64,000 nt of DNA from Aquibacillus sediminis (GTDB lineage Bacteria; Bacillota; Bacilli; Bacillales; Amphibacillaceae). Position numbers and translations under genes: made by a program. The DNA is taken from contig NZ_SZNM01000001.1 of NCBI RefSeq assembly GCF_005870085.1, positions 62,001 through 126,000 on the forward strand. Reading direction: 5' to 3'. Below, piece by piece: positions 38,873-49,219 of this stretch (the stretch's first letter is position 1; every line of letters begins with the position of its first letter). A model generated the notes under the pieces. It was not told the DNA's origin. It made no database searches and saw only the letters and a program-made list of their open reading frames with translations.

Positions 38873-39589
38873 CTACCAAGAGCCAGTTACATTGACTATT
38901 TCACCTTGAATATATTTGGATCGTTCATCTAAAAGAAAGGCCACAACATGCGCTACTTCATTAGGTTTTCCTGCTCTGTTAATCGGTATTTGTGAGATGA
39001 TGTCATTCTTTTCTATCTCTGACAAATTATGATTCATCTTTGTATCAATGAAGCCGGGACTAACTGCATTAACAGAAATACCACTACCTGCTAATTCTTT
39101 TGCCAAAGCTTTAACAAATGTGTTTTGTGCGCCTTTTACAGACGAATAGACCACTTCACAACTTGCCCCAACTTCTCCCCAAATCGATGTAACTAAGATG
39201 ATATTCCCACTTTGATTACGAACCATATCTGGAATAACATGTTTGGTAATCATCCATGGTGCCTTCACATGTAAAGCAATCATCTCATCCATCAAGGTTT
39301 CACTAGTATCCTGAAACAAACCATAATCACTTTGTCCGCTCGTAAAAACAATATTTTCTATTGGAAAATTAAATTGATTAATGAATGTGTGAATACCCTC
39401 ATTAGTACTTAGATCACCTTTCACAACACCTAATAGAGACTCTTCTGGTAATTGGGAGACAAGCTTCTTTATTTCCGCTTCATTACGATGATAATGAAGT
39501 AATACATCATAACCTTCTGTAACTAGTCGATGAGCAATCGCTTGACCTATTTCACCGCTTGCTCCAATAATTAAACAACTTGTTCGCAT
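38873..39589 (-). CDS. ymfI: Short-chain dehydrogenase/reductase YmfI
   Basis: 238 residues from the ATG at 39587-39589, 4 bp past the ymfH stop. Rossmann nucleotide-binding motif GASGEIG (about 8-14), the catalytic Ser in VTSIWG and the YxxxK motif in VVYSSVKGA (about 150) are present, then SPGFIDTKM. It resembles 3-oxoacyl-ACP reductases, but the substrate is unknown. Weak ribosome site, probably translated by coupling with ymfH. Confidence 0.9.
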   Translation of the reverse strand: MRTSCLIIGASGEIGQAIAHRLVTEGYDVLLHYHRNEAEIKKLVSQLPEESLLGVVKGDLSTNEGIHTFINQFNFPIENIVFTSGQSDYGLFQDTSETLMDEMIALHVKAPWMITKHVIPDMVRNQSGNIILVTSIWGEVGASCEVVYSSVKGAQNTFVKALAKELAGSGISVNAVSPGFIDTKMNHNLSEIEKNDIISQIPINRAGKPNEVAHVVAFLLDERSKYIQGEIVNVTGSW

Positions 39590-39593
39590 CGAT

Positions 39594-40883
39594 TCACTCA
39601 TTAGATGGAAGCACTTGACAAACAGCAATTCTGTCTTCATCAATCCAATTTTCAATAAACTGGTTTGCTTGTTCGGTTGTTAGTGCTTCAATCGTAGGTA
39701 GTATGTCAAAAAGGTCTATTCCAAGTAAATTGTAATGAATAAATTGATTGGAAATAAACTCTAAAGAATTTAATGCACGCAGAAACTCTCCAATTTTTTT
39801 TCGTTTCATCCTTTCAAAATCCTGTTCACTAAGCGGATTATCTTTTAGTTTCAATAACATCGCTGTTATTTCATCAGCTAAACGGTCTGGTTCTGATGTA
39901 TTACCACCTAATATGGAAAAACCAAAATTTTTCTCCAAATGTGTCTCTGATTGGAAACTAGTATCGATTAAATCTTGTTCATATAATTTTTGATAAAATT
40001 CACCACTTTTTGAAAAGAAATGATCTAATATCATATCAGATAACAAATCCTTTCGTAAAAACTCTTCCTTATCGCGGTGGTCCATTGACTCTTTTAATCC
40101 AACCATACATTTAGAAATAGACACAGGCATTTCAATTACATGTTTCTTTTTAGCTACATGATTCGGTTCTTCAGGAAAAGAACGCTCGATCGTAGACATT
40201 TCTGGAAACTGTTTACCTGCTTGATTCTCTTTAACCAGTGCCATCATTTCCTCTACATCAAAATTCCCAGCCACAAACAACGTCATATTAGATGGGTGAT
40301 AAAACGTGTTATAGCATGTGTACAAGTCATCTTTGGTGATTTTATCAATTGATTCAACTGTTCCTGCAATATCAATTTGAACTGGATGGTTTTGATACAA
40401 ACTACCAATTGTACCAAAGAAAGATCTCCAGTCAGGTTGATCATCATACATGCGAATTTCTTGCCCAATAATTCCTTTTTCTTTCTCAACTGATTGTTCC
40501 GAAAAATATGGATCTTGGACAAAATCTAACAATGTTTTGACATTTTCTTTTATTTCACTCGTGGACGAAAATAAATAAGCTGTTTTCGTGAATGATGTAA
40601 AGGCATTTGCAGAAGCACCACGTTTGGTAAAGTCTTGAAACACATCACGATCTTCTTTTTCAAATAACTTATGCTCTAAAAAGTGGGCAATTCCATCTGG
40701 AACTTGAGTAAAATCATTCTCCCCAATCGGTACAAAATGGTTATCAATCGAACCATAATCAGTAGAAAAAATTCCAAATGTTTTTGCCATTTCAGGTTTT
40801 GGAAGTAGAAATACACGTAGCCCATTATCAAGTGTTTCGGAATAAAGGGTTTCTTTCAATTGTTCATATACTTTTTTATTCAT
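39594..40883 (-). CDS. ymfH: M16-family peptidase YmfH (catalytic partner)
   Basis: 429 residues from the ATG at 40881-40883, 8 bp after GGAGG. The inverted zinc motif HxxEH is intact in IAHFLEHKLFEKE (about 71), with a downstream Glu in EKEKGIIGQEIRMYDD. It pairs with YmfF, which lacks the motif, so the two probably form a heterodimer like other split M16 peptidases. Overlaps ymfF by 8 bp. Confidence 0.92.
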   Translation of the reverse strand: MNKKVYEQLKETLYSETLDNGLRVFLLPKPEMAKTFGIFSTDYGSIDNHFVPIGENDFTQVPDGIAHFLEHKLFEKEDRDVFQDFTKRGASANAFTSFTKTAYLFSSTSEIKENVKTLLDFVQDPYFSEQSVEKEKGIIGQEIRMYDDQPDWRSFFGTIGSLYQNHPVQIDIAGTVESIDKITKDDLYTCYNTFYHPSNMTLFVAGNFDVEEMMALVKENQAGKQFPEMSTIERSFPEEPNHVAKKKHVIEMPVSISKCMVGLKESMDHRDKEEFLRKDLLSDMILDHFFSKSGEFYQKLYEQDLIDTSFQSETHLEKNFGFSILGGNTSEPDRLADEITAMLLKLKDNPLSEQDFERMKRKKIGEFLRALNSLEFISNQFIHYNLLGIDLFDILPTIEALTTEQANQFIENWIDEDRIAVCQVLPSNE

Positions 40884-42165
40884 CACTACTTCCTCCTTTT
40901 TCCGTTAAAAAGTAAATCGTATCTAATGCAATTTTATTGGCAACTTTTAGAACATCCTTCTTGGTTACTTTTTTAACACCTTCCATTAAGTCGTCTGGTG
41001 GTAATGGATGATCGGTTAAAATTTGGTGGTATAACACCTCAATTAACCCTTGTGGATGATCGGTTGTTTCTTGTAATTGGTTGACAACCATATTTTTCGT
41101 TTCATCTATTTGTTCGTCGGTAAAGTCACCTTTTTTCATTGCTTCCATTTGTTCTAAGATAATGTCTTTTGCTTGCTTATAATCACTTGGAGCAATACCA
41201 CTAAAGACAAACAGTAACCCCTTATGACTTTCAAATCGAGATGCCGCATAATAAGCAAGGCTATGTTTCTCGCGCACATTCATAAATAATTTTGAACTAG
41301 GGAAGCCACCAAAGATCCCGTTAAATACTTGCAAGGCAAAATAATCTGGATCACTAAAACGAATATTCGTTCTAAATCCAAGGTGTAATTTAGCTTGTTG
41401 GACATTTTGTTCATCCGTAACTTGGTTTACTTCATTTATATTTTTAACTGGTTGTTCTGTCGTATCGACCGAAACTGGTGTATGTTCTCTTGATAAATTT
41501 TTGGTTACTTGTTGTTGAATATCTGATGAGTCAACGTCACCAAGCACATAGATATCTAATTGATCTTCGACTAATAAGCGTTGATAATAAGTAAACAAAT
41601 TTTGTTCGTCGATCTTATCTAAATCTTCTGGATAGCCATGAACATGAAGACGATATGGTTCATCACTACACATTTCATCGATTAATCGCATATTCGCATA
41701 ACTCATCTTATCATCAATAATCGAATCCATTTTTTGTTTTAATGTTTGTTTTTCTCGACCTACTATCTTTTGATCAAATGCATTATTATCTGATTTCGGA
41801 TGGAATAATAGTTCATTCAGTAAGGCAAAAGCCTCCGCGATTACTGGTTGTTTGGATGACAAATAATTTTCATTAGCGACTTCCATACGTACAGTTATGA
41901 TATGGTTGTCACCCTTTTTTGAACTATTGATATTAAGTACGGCACCATATAAATCGTCTAAAGCTGTCCTAAGTTCTCTTTCACTTGGATATTTCCTTGT
42001 GCCTTTTTGTAATACATATGGTATTAAGGCGCGTTGGGTGATCGTTTCCCGCTGTAATGGCGCTTTAAATTTAGCCACAATATTAATTGTTTTATATTTT
42101 TTACTTGGAATAACATGTAAATTATATCCGCCTGCAGACATAGTGTCCTCATTAATTGATTGCAT
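40876..42165 (-). CDS. ymfF: M16-family peptidase-like YmfF (non-catalytic partner)
   Basis: 429 residues from the ATG at 42163-42165 behind GGGAGG. It has the M16 two-repeat fold, including NGIFGGFPSSKLFMNVREKHSLAYYAASR near residue 285. Where YmfH has HxxEH, the sequence reads ALIPYVLQKGTRKYPS, so no zinc site is present. Probably a structural partner of YmfH encoded immediately downstream. Confidence 0.9.
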   Translation of the reverse strand: MQSINEDTMSAGGYNLHVIPSKKYKTINIVAKFKAPLQRETITQRALIPYVLQKGTRKYPSERELRTALDDLYGAVLNINSSKKGDNHIITVRMEVANENYLSSKQPVIAEAFALLNELLFHPKSDNNAFDQKIVGREKQTLKQKMDSIIDDKMSYANMRLIDEMCSDEPYRLHVHGYPEDLDKIDEQNLFTYYQRLLVEDQLDIYVLGDVDSSDIQQQVTKNLSREHTPVSVDTTEQPVKNINEVNQVTDEQNVQQAKLHLGFRTNIRFSDPDYFALQVFNGIFGGFPSSKLFMNVREKHSLAYYAASRFESHKGLLFVFSGIAPSDYKQAKDIILEQMEAMKKGDFTDEQIDETKNMVVNQLQETTDHPQGLIEVLYHQILTDHPLPPDDLMEGVKKVTKKDVLKVANKIALDTIYFLTEKGGSSDE

Positions 42166-42270
42166 GGACATCCTCCCTATATTTGTTTTATGTAACATTA
42201 GCATTTCTAAGTTAACCTTGTACTATCCACCTCATTTACATGAAAGGACTTAATGCATAGTATAACGCAA

Positions 42271-42303
42271 AATTAAACCTGGTAACAATTACCAGGTTTA
42301 ATT
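42271..42303 (-). terminator. Terminator after ftsK/spoIIIE
   Basis: A perfect 15-bp stem (42271-42285 with 42289-42303) with a 3-nt loop; TTTG follows on the minus strand. It overlaps no gene. Confidence 0.75.
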
Positions 42304-42311
42304 AAATTTCC

Positions 42312-44633
42312 TTATGAAGTTTTTTCTTCGGTGGTAGTTTCCGAGACTAATACAGTTCTTGGCTTACTACCTTCATATGGGCCTACAATCCCACGTTCTT
42401 CCATGGCGTCAATTAATCTAGCTGCGCGTGTGTATCCAATTCGGAATCTTCTTTGTAACATGGAAACACTTGCACTTTGCATTTCAATAATCATTTGTAC
42501 TGCATCATCAAATAGATCGTCATCGACTTCACTCTTAACCTCTGTTTCTTCTTCTGGTATCATTTCATCTTGATATTGTGCTTTTTGTTGTTCCACACAA
42601 TGATCAACAATACGTTCAACCTCATCATCCGATAAAAATGCCCCTTGAATTCTCGTTGGCTTAGAGGATCCTACTGGAATAAATAACATATCTCCTCGAC
42701 CTAAAAGTTTCTCCGCACCACCAGAATCTAAAATCGTTCTTGAGTCTGTAGCAGATGAAACACTAAATGCTATACGAGAAGGAATATTAGCTTTGATGAC
42801 ACCAGTAATAACATCTACTGAAGGACGTTGGGTTGCAATAATTAAATGTATACCTGCCGCTCTTGCCATTTGTGCTAACCGGGTAATCGCATCTTCCACT
42901 TCGTTAGAAGCAACCATCATAAGATCTGCTAATTCATCAACAAGCACGACGACATATGGTAATAATGCGTGATTTTCTCCTTCTGTAGCATTCACCCGTT
43001 TAACATGTTCATTGTATCCCTCAATATTCCTTGTCCCAGTATCTGAAAATAAATCATAGCGACGTTCCATTTCTGATACCACTTTCTTCAGAGCTCTAGA
43101 AGCTTTCTTAGGATCTGTTACCACAGGGGCTAACAGATGTGGAATGCCATTATAGATATTCAGTTCTACCTTTTTTGGGTCAATCATCATCATTTTTACC
43201 TCATGTGGTTTGGCACGCATCAAAATACTTGTAATAATTCCATTGACACAAACACTTTTACCACTACCAGTTGCCCCTGCAACTAATAAGTGTGGCATTT
43301 TGTTCAACTCTGCCATTACTGCTTCACCAGAAATATCCCTTCCCAAAACAAAGGATAGTTTTGAACCTTTTTGTGCTTGTTTCGTATCTAACACTTCCCT
43401 TAAGGAAACCGTTGCAATCTCTTGATTTGGCACTTCTATACCTACCGCAGATTTGCCAGGGATCGGTGCTTCGATCCGAATATCCTTGGCAGCTAATGCT
43501 AATGCTAAATCATCATGTAAATTAACAATTTTACTAACTTTCACCCCAACATCAGGATATACTTCATATTTCGTAACAGCTGGTCCTACATGTACCTTGG
43601 TAACCCTAGCTTTCACGCCAAAGCTATGAAAGGTTCGTTCAAGCTTCCGTACGATAGCCTGAATCTGACCCTTTTCTTGATGTTGCGCATTTTGTTGTGG
43701 TTCGATTAACAAATCCATAGAAGGTAGTTGATAATCGACATTTTCTGTTTCTGTCATCGGTAATGATTCGGAGAGTTCTGTTTCTTCGTGTTGCTCTCCT
43801 TCATCCTCTGTTTTGTTATTCGTACTTTCTTGTGTTGTTGGAGGTGTTTCATTGTTTGGCTCGGTATTATCAACTGAATAAGCAATATCAGGAAAATCAT
43901 TAATTTCAGGTTCTTCTATCACTTGTTCTATATTACTTGTTTCTTTTTCTGATGTGTGAATGATTGGTGTATTTGCTTCCTCTTGTTTTTGTTGTTTTTT
44001 CATGTCTCGATGTTGCTTCCAGCGTTCTTTCTGATCTTTTAATGTTGTTTTAATGTTTTTGGCTACTTTTTCTATTAAATCCCCAATGGACAACTCCGTA
44101 ACAAATATTAGACCAATGATAACGGTAAATAATGAAACAAATTTCGCTCCCGCAGATGAAAATAAATAGTAACTAAATGCAAACAAAATTGCTCCCGACA
44201 TACCGCCACCAATAGTGACAGAGGAAACATCACCATCATAAAAGGCCATTAAATGACTCCAAGTCGTTTTAATAATCGATGGATTTAGCGAATTTAGTAG
44301 AATTCCTTCAAATGTTTGTATATGTGTGTAAAGCAATATTCCAACAAAAATGATATAAACACCTATTAAACGTTTATTAAATAATAGAGGAACTTGCCTT
44401 TTTATCATTAAATAAATTCCTAACACAAATAAAAAAATAGAAGCGACAAAATACCATATACCAAATAATAGCCGAAACAGATTTTCTAGTATACTTGGTA
44501 TCGCTCCTTCACTTATTGCACTTGCCCCGCTTCCAAATACAGCAAGAAAGATAAATAATAAACCGAGCAGCTCATATCTCACCTGTGATTTTAGTTGTTG
44601 TTGTTTCTTTTTCCTTTTTCGTTTTTTTGCCAT
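42312..44633 (-). CDS. spoIIIE: DNA translocase FtsK/SpoIIIE
   Basis: 773 residues from the ATG at 44631-44633 (AGAGGTGATACAA). About four N-terminal membrane helices (20-180) precede an acidic linker (about 225-310). The RecA-like motor has Walker [16 protein letters not shown] and Walker [12 protein letters not shown], and a C-terminal gamma winged helix ([32 protein letters not shown]) recognises polarity sequences. It pumps chromosome into the forespore in sporulators. FtsK versus SpoIIIE cannot be separated by sequence alone; the locus matches B. subtilis spoIIIE. Confidence 0.95.
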   Translation of the reverse strand: MAKKRKRKKKQQQLKSQVRYELLGLLFIFLAVFGSGASAISEGAIPSILENLFRLLFGIWYFVASIFLFVLGIYLMIKRQVPLLFNKRLIGVYIIFVGILLYTHIQTFEGILLNSLNPSIIKTTWSHLMAFYDGDVSSVTIGGGMSGAILFAFSYYLFSSAGAKFVSLFTVIIGLIFVTELSIGDLIEKVAKNIKTTLKDQKERWKQHRDMKKQQKQEEANTPIIHTSEKETSNIEQVIEEPEINDFPDIAYSVDNTEPNNETPPTTQESTNNKTEDEGEQHEETELSESLPMTETENVDYQLPSMDLLIEPQQNAQHQEKGQIQAIVRKLERTFHSFGVKARVTKVHVGPAVTKYEVYPDVGVKVSKIVNLHDDLALALAAKDIRIEAPIPGKSAVGIEVPNQEIATVSLREVLDTKQAQKGSKLSFVLGRDISGEAVMAELNKMPHLLVAGATGSGKSVCVNGIITSILMRAKPHEVKMMMIDPKKVELNIYNGIPHLLAPVVTDPKKASRALKKVVSEMERRYDLFSDTGTRNIEGYNEHVKRVNATEGENHALLPYVVVLVDELADLMMVASNEVEDAITRLAQMARAAGIHLIIATQRPSVDVITGVIKANIPSRIAFSVSSATDSRTILDSGGAEKLLGRGDMLFIPVGSSKPTRIQGAFLSDDEVERIVDHCVEQQKAQYQDEMIPEEETEVKSEVDDDLFDDAVQMIIEMQSASVSMLQRRFRIGYTRAARLIDAMEERGIVGPYEGSKPRTVLVSETTTEEKTS

Positions 44634-44677
44634 TTGTATCACCTCTGTGAAAGATCAGAAGAAGGTTAACTTGATTA

Positions 44678-44712
44678 GATAAACCCTCGTCATATGTTGA
44701 CAAGGGTTTATC
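44678..44712. terminator. Hairpin between ylzJ and ftsK, probable terminator
   Basis: A 15-bp stem with minor mismatch (44678-44692 with 44698-44712). There is no strong T run, so efficiency is uncertain. Confidence 0.5.
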
Positions 44713-44791
44713 ATTAACGTAATCATACCCATTTTCTTTAGTATATCACAGAGTTAACAAGAATTGGCAAATGATTACCGTGTGCCTAATA

Positions 44792-44998
44792 TCATTTAAT
44801 GATCTCACCAGGTGTAAAAGCCGAATTTAAATAATCCTGTGGATCTGTCGAGAGTAATTGTACAACCCGGTAACTGCCATCATCCAACCGTTCAGCTTGA
44901 ACCATTCGCCCGTTCACTTGAATGGTTTGACAACTATCATAGCTTGTTTGTTCGGTTGGGAAAATATCTTGTTCACTAAGAGGTGTATAAAGGATCAT
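44792..44998 (-). CDS. ylzJ: YlzJ-like small protein
   Basis: 68 residues. [36 protein letters not shown] and the ending GEIIK match the YlzJ-like family of unknown function that follows tepA in Bacilli. The ATG overlaps the tepA stop (ATGA), so translation is coupled. Confidence 0.9.
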   Translation of the reverse strand: MILYTPLSEQDIFPTEQTSYDSCQTIQVNGRMVQAERLDDGSYRVVQLLSTDPQDYLNSAFTPGEIIK

Positions 44999-45729
44999 TG
45001 AAGCATCGTCTCCTCACCGTCTTTATTTTCTTTGATTAGATCATTTAATTTTTCCATTGCTTCCTTTACCCCACCTATTGCATCAATCAATCCATATTCA
45101 ACAGCATCCGTACCGATTACATTCGTCCCAATATCACGTGTTAAGTTTCCTTTATCAAACATTAACTCCTTAAATTTTTCTTCTTTAATATCGGAATGCT
45201 CGGTAACGAATTGAATAACTCTTTCCTGCATTTTATCAATATATTCAAATGTTTGTGGTACACCAATCACTAAGCCTGTTAATCGTACTGGGTGAATGGT
45301 CATTGTTGCAGTGGGAGCAATAAACGAATAATTAGCTGATGTAGCGATCGGCACACCTATCGAATGGCCTCCCCCTAAAACGATTGAAACAGTTGGTTTG
45401 GATAGCGATGCTAACATTTCTGATAAAGCTAACCCTGCTTCCACATCGCCACCTACTGTATTAAGTAAAACTATAACGCCTTCAATTTTTGGATTTTGTT
45501 CAATTGCAATGATTTGAGGTATCAAATGTTCGTATTTCGTTGTCTTATTTTGAGGGGGTAATTGGACATGCCCTTCAATTTGACCAATAACCGATAACAC
45601 ATGAATATTTGAATCAGGTGCTGTTGGTACAGATGACTGCCCTAATTGTTGAATTTTTTGTACTATTGATGATGATCCTGATTGATCCTGATTTTGATCA
45701 TCTTTATTTGGTAACTGTTTATCTGACAT
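44995..45729 (-). CDS. tepA: Translocation-enhancing ClpP-like protein TepA
   Basis: 244 residues. A ClpP/crotonase-like fold: the putative nucleophile Ser in GGGHSIGVP (about 123), His in TIHPVR (about 148), and the C-terminal [13 protein letters not shown]. TepA (YmfB) was implicated in presecretory protein handling and is degraded early in sporulation in B. subtilis. A disordered N-terminus (1-40, Q/S-rich) precedes the fold. AAAGGAG precedes the ATG. The RNase J2 gene rnjB, which lies between dapA and tepA in B. subtilis, is absent. Confidence 0.92.
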   Translation of the reverse strand: MSDKQLPNKDDQNQDQSGSSSIVQKIQQLGQSSVPTAPDSNIHVLSVIGQIEGHVQLPPQNKTTKYEHLIPQIIAIEQNPKIEGVIVLLNTVGGDVEAGLALSEMLASLSKPTVSIVLGGGHSIGVPIATSANYSFIAPTATMTIHPVRLTGLVIGVPQTFEYIDKMQERVIQFVTEHSDIKEEKFKELMFDKGNLTRDIGTNVIGTDAVEYGLIDAIGGVKEAMEKLNDLIKENKDGEETMLQ

Positions 45730-45807
45730 CGTTCAAAACTCCTTTCTTATCCATATTACTAGTATGAACAAAGAATAAAGATACATACAGGTGATAGTAA
45801 AGTATGT

Positions 45808-45840
45808 AAAAAAAAACGATGACCTAATGGCCATCGTTTT
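45808..45840 (-). terminator. Terminator after dapA
   Basis: Stem AAAACGATGGCC/GGTCATCGTTTT (one G-U) with nine T on the minus strand. Confidence 0.85.
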
Positions 45841-46708
45841 ATCGATTTTCCAATATTTGCTCTAAAGTCTTTCGTTGTTCAAATGAAAGGGGAACAAGTG
45901 GCAATCGAACATCACCAACATTAATCCCTTTCAATTGTAATGCTTCCTTAACAGGAGTAGGTGAGGGTGACAAAAACATTGCATTCATAATAGGTAAAAG
46001 TTCTCGATGTATTTTTGCTGCTGTTTTTACATCCCCTACTTCAAAGGCTTCAATCATTTGCTTCATTTCGTCACCAATTACATGGGCAGCAACTGAAACA
46101 ACGCCATCGCCACCGACAGACAGAATCGGTAGTGTCAAACTATCGTCCCCACTATAAACCGTAAATCCTTCATCTGTTCGTTCAATGATTTCCGATACAG
46201 CATCTAGGTCACCACTAGATTCTTTAATAGAAACAATGTTCGAAACTTGTGATAACTGTACAACGGTATCTACTGACATTTGTACGGCGGTTCGACTTGG
46301 TATGTTATATAACATAATTGGAAGTTTAGTTTCATTAGCGATCGCTGTAAAATGTTCAAGCAACCCTTGCTGACTAGGTTTATTATAATACGGATTTACT
46401 AATAAGGATGCATCTACCCCTGTTTTTTCCGCCTCTTTTGTAAAAGCAATCGAATCTTTTGTGTTGTTATCTCCAGTACCAGCAATAACAGGTACCCGTT
46501 TATCTACGACTTTAACAACATGCTCAAACAACTGCAATCTTTCTTTAAGCGAAAGTGTAGGAGATTCCCCAGTTGTACCAGATATGACCAAACCATCAGA
46601 TCCATGATCGATTAAATAGTTGACCAACTCAGTTGTTCTATTAAAATCGATATGTTGGTCTTGATCAAATGGGGTTACCATAGCTGTTAGTACTTTCCCA
46701 AAATTCAT
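45839..46708 (-). CDS. dapA: 4-hydroxy-tetrahydrodipicolinate synthase
   Basis: 289 residues from the ATG at 46706-46708 (AAAGGAG, spacing 11). TIM-barrel aldolase family: GTTGESPTLS (about 43-52), YYNKPSQ (about 107) and the Schiff-base Lys in SIKESSGD (about 163). It condenses pyruvate with aspartate semialdehyde, feeding lysine, diaminopimelate and, through SpoVFAB, dipicolinate. Last gene of spoVFA-spoVFB-asd-dapG-dapA. Confidence 0.96.
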   Translation of the reverse strand: MNFGKVLTAMVTPFDQDQHIDFNRTTELVNYLIDHGSDGLVISGTTGESPTLSLKERLQLFEHVVKVVDKRVPVIAGTGDNNTKDSIAFTKEAEKTGVDASLLVNPYYNKPSQQGLLEHFTAIANETKLPIMLYNIPSRTAVQMSVDTVVQLSQVSNIVSIKESSGDLDAVSEIIERTDEGFTVYSGDDSLTLPILSVGGDGVVSVAAHVIGDEMKQMIEAFEVGDVKTAAKIHRELLPIMNAMFLSPSPTPVKEALQLKGINVGDVRLPLVPLSFEQRKTLEQILENR

Positions 46709-46762
46709 GATGAAGTAGTCTCCTTTCATCTGCAACTTTAAACATCACATACAAACAATAGG

Positions 46763-48043
46763 TTACACGTTAAGATGATTGAACGGCTCATCATCCTCCT
46801 TCAAACTTAGATGATTTGCCATTCCACCTAATTGAAAGGCTCGATGAAGATCATTTACAGCTTTTTCAACATCTTGTTCATGAATAAGCACCCAAATGGT
46901 TGTATGACTGTCAGCTGACTGTAAAATTTGAATACCAGCATCTGTTAGTGTTTGCACTATTTTAGCAGTTACACCTGGTATTCCTGTCATACCTGCACCA
47001 ATAACGGAAACTTTTGCACATTGTTTTGTTAATTCTGGTTGTAATCCAAGTGCTTGGAGTAACGCTACTGCTTGGTTAGTAAATGTTTCAGGAATCGTAT
47101 AGATAACCCCAGTTGGAGAAATGTTAATAAAGTCGATAGAAATACCTGCTTCGGCCATTGCTTTAAATACTTTTGAATGTAGCTGATATGCTTTTTGATT
47201 ATCATTTACCTTGATTTGTGTGATACCAGACATATGCGCAATTCCCGTCACAAGACGGTCCGACATTGGTTGAAGTGGTCCTTTCAGTTCGGATGATGCT
47301 TGATCCGTTACAAGCGTTCCTTCATCTTTAGTTTCTGTTGAGCGAACGCGTATAGGAACCTTTGCACCTTGTGCAATCTCAACTGCTCTTGGATGGATCA
47401 CCTTTGCACCTTGGTAAGCAAGATGACACATTTCTGCATAGGTAACGGTTTTTAAGGCTTGCGCAGACTGAACTAGACGTGGATCTGCGGTCATTATACC
47501 ATCAACATCCGTAAACACATCGATGAAATCAGCAGATAATGCCACACCAAGTGCAGCTGCTGATGTGTCACTGCCTCCTCGACCGATTGTTGTGATCTCG
47601 CCACTAGTTGTCTTCCCTTGAAATCCAGCAACAACGACAACATCGTGTTGTTCTAATTCTTGATAGATACGATCTACTTTGATAGTTTTGATTTTAGCTT
47701 CAGTAAAGTCTTCATTCGTGATCAGGCCAGCTTGTGCCCCTGTTAATCCTAAAGCAGAAATCCCATCCCTATTTAATTCATGGGAGAGAACAACGGATGA
47801 AATGGTTTCTCCACATGATAGTAGTAAATCTTGTTCCCTTGGACTAACCTTACCTTCAGGATACTCAATCAACTCTAGTAGGGAGTCTGTTGCATAAGGG
47901 GCAGGGTACCTTCCCATGGCTGATACAACAACCACCACTTTATAGCCCTCACTAATTGCCTGACTTATATGGTTTATCGCGTGTTGTCTTGAGCTTTTAT
48001 CTTTTACAGATGTTCCACCAAATTTCTGAACTAAAATCTTCAT
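46763..48043 (-). CDS. dapG: Aspartate kinase I (DapG)
   Basis: 426 residues. The kinase domain begins MKILVQKFGGTSVKD and carries GRGGSDTSAAALGVAL (about 155) and DVDGIMTADPR. Two C-terminal ACT domains follow (about 270-410), with IDFINISPTGVIYTIPE and the VIGAGMTGIPGVTAKI loop. The position in the dap/spoVF operon points to the diaminopimelate-sensitive DapG isozyme, which supplies cell wall and spore DPA. GAGGTG precedes the ATG. Confidence 0.94.
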   Translation of the reverse strand: MKILVQKFGGTSVKDKSSRQHAINHISQAISEGYKVVVVVSAMGRYPAPYATDSLLELIEYPEGKVSPREQDLLLSCGETISSVVLSHELNRDGISALGLTGAQAGLITNEDFTEAKIKTIKVDRIYQELEQHDVVVVAGFQGKTTSGEITTIGRGGSDTSAAALGVALSADFIDVFTDVDGIMTADPRLVQSAQALKTVTYAEMCHLAYQGAKVIHPRAVEIAQGAKVPIRVRSTETKDEGTLVTDQASSELKGPLQPMSDRLVTGIAHMSGITQIKVNDNQKAYQLHSKVFKAMAEAGISIDFINISPTGVIYTIPETFTNQAVALLQALGLQPELTKQCAKVSVIGAGMTGIPGVTAKIVQTLTDAGIQILQSADSHTTIWVLIHEQDVEKAVNDLHRAFQLGGMANHLSLKEDDEPFNHLNV

Positions 48044-48061
48044 GTTGTTGACACCTCGAAG

Positions 48062-49108
48062 TTAGATCAATTTATTTTTAACAAGTGCCTCTGCAATTTG
48101 AACAGAATTCCATGCTGCTCCTTTTAGAAGGTTATCAGAAACAACCCATAAGTGGAAACCTTTTGGATTATCAAGATCCTTTCTTACTCTACCAACAAAT
48201 ACATCACTTTTTCCAGCAGCGCTTAATGGTGTTGGATAGGTTTGTGTAGATGGGTCATCCTCTAATACGATACCATCTGCATTGCTTAATGCTTGTTGAA
48301 TGTCTGCCACTTGTACGTCGTCCTTATCAATTTCCACATACACACTTTCCGCATGAGATGTGAAGAAAGGTAATCGTACACAAGTTGCTGCTACTGGTAG
48401 TGTAGGAGCATGCATGATTTTCTTCGTTTCATTTATCATTTTCATTTCCTCAAACGTATAGCCATTATCTTGGAATACATCGATTTGAGGCAATGCGTTA
48501 AAAGCAATTGGATAATGATTTTTATCACCTGCAACAGGCAATAATTCAGGTTTTAATTCTTCCCCATCTAAGAAATCCTGTGTTTGGCTTCTTAATTCCT
48601 CTGTTGCAGCATTCCCTGCTCCAGATACAGCTTGATAAGTGGACACAATCACCTTAGAAAGTCCATATTGTTCTTGAATTGGCTTAAGAGCTGCAACCAT
48701 TTGAATTGTGGAGCAGTTTGGATTTGCGATTATCCCATTATGTTCTTTTATATCTTCTTCGTTTACCTCAGGAACGACTAGTGGGACATTTTCATCCATA
48801 CGAAAAGCGCTCGTATTATCAACCACAACTGCTCCACGTTTCACTGCCTCATCTGCTAGTTTTTTAGAGACAGATCCTCCTGCGGAAAACAATGCAACTT
48901 GGATACCTTCAAAACTTTCAGGCGTTGCTTCTTGTACGGTATATGTTTCCCCTTTGAAATTTAGTTTTGTACCTGCAGAACGACTTGAGGAAAGTAAGCT
49001 TAATTGCTTGATTGGAAAATTCTTATTTTCTAAAGTTTCTAACATTTTTTGACCTACTGCACCTGTTGCACCGACTACTGCTACATTATACCCTTGTTGA
49101 TTTGCCAT
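48062..49108 (-). CDS. asd: Aspartate-semialdehyde dehydrogenase
   Basis: 348 residues from the second of two adjacent ATGs (49106-49108; GAGGAG with 8-bp spacing). NADP-binding GATGAVGQKMLE (about 12-23), the catalytic Cys in NPNCSTIQM (about 131) and VSTYQAVSGAGNAA (about 158) are visible. It reduces aspartyl phosphate from DapG. It lies 18 bp upstream of dapG and 111 bp downstream of spoVFB. Confidence 0.96.
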   Translation of the reverse strand: MANQQGYNVAVVGATGAVGQKMLETLENKNFPIKQLSLLSSSRSAGTKLNFKGETYTVQEATPESFEGIQVALFSAGGSVSKKLADEAVKRGAVVVDNTSAFRMDENVPLVVPEVNEEDIKEHNGIIANPNCSTIQMVAALKPIQEQYGLSKVIVSTYQAVSGAGNAATEELRSQTQDFLDGEELKPELLPVAGDKNHYPIAFNALPQIDVFQDNGYTFEEMKMINETKKIMHAPTLPVAATCVRLPFFTSHAESVYVEIDKDDVQVADIQQALSNADGIVLEDDPSTQTYPTPLSAAGKSDVFVGRVRKDLDNPKGFHLWVVSDNLLKGAAWNSVQIAEALVKNKLI

Positions 49109-49219
49109 CATTATTTCTCCTCTCAAAATTTTCTTACTAGTTAACATCCTATACTAGCTTAAAAAGATTATCAATCTATATTTTAACATACTAGTAAGAT
49201 ATTGAAAGGATCTAACATG

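Noticed and set aside
45839-49108. Lysine riboswitch or T-box for asd/dapG/dapA
   Set aside because: Upstream gaps are too short and show no conserved core; control from the spoVFA promoter is more likely.
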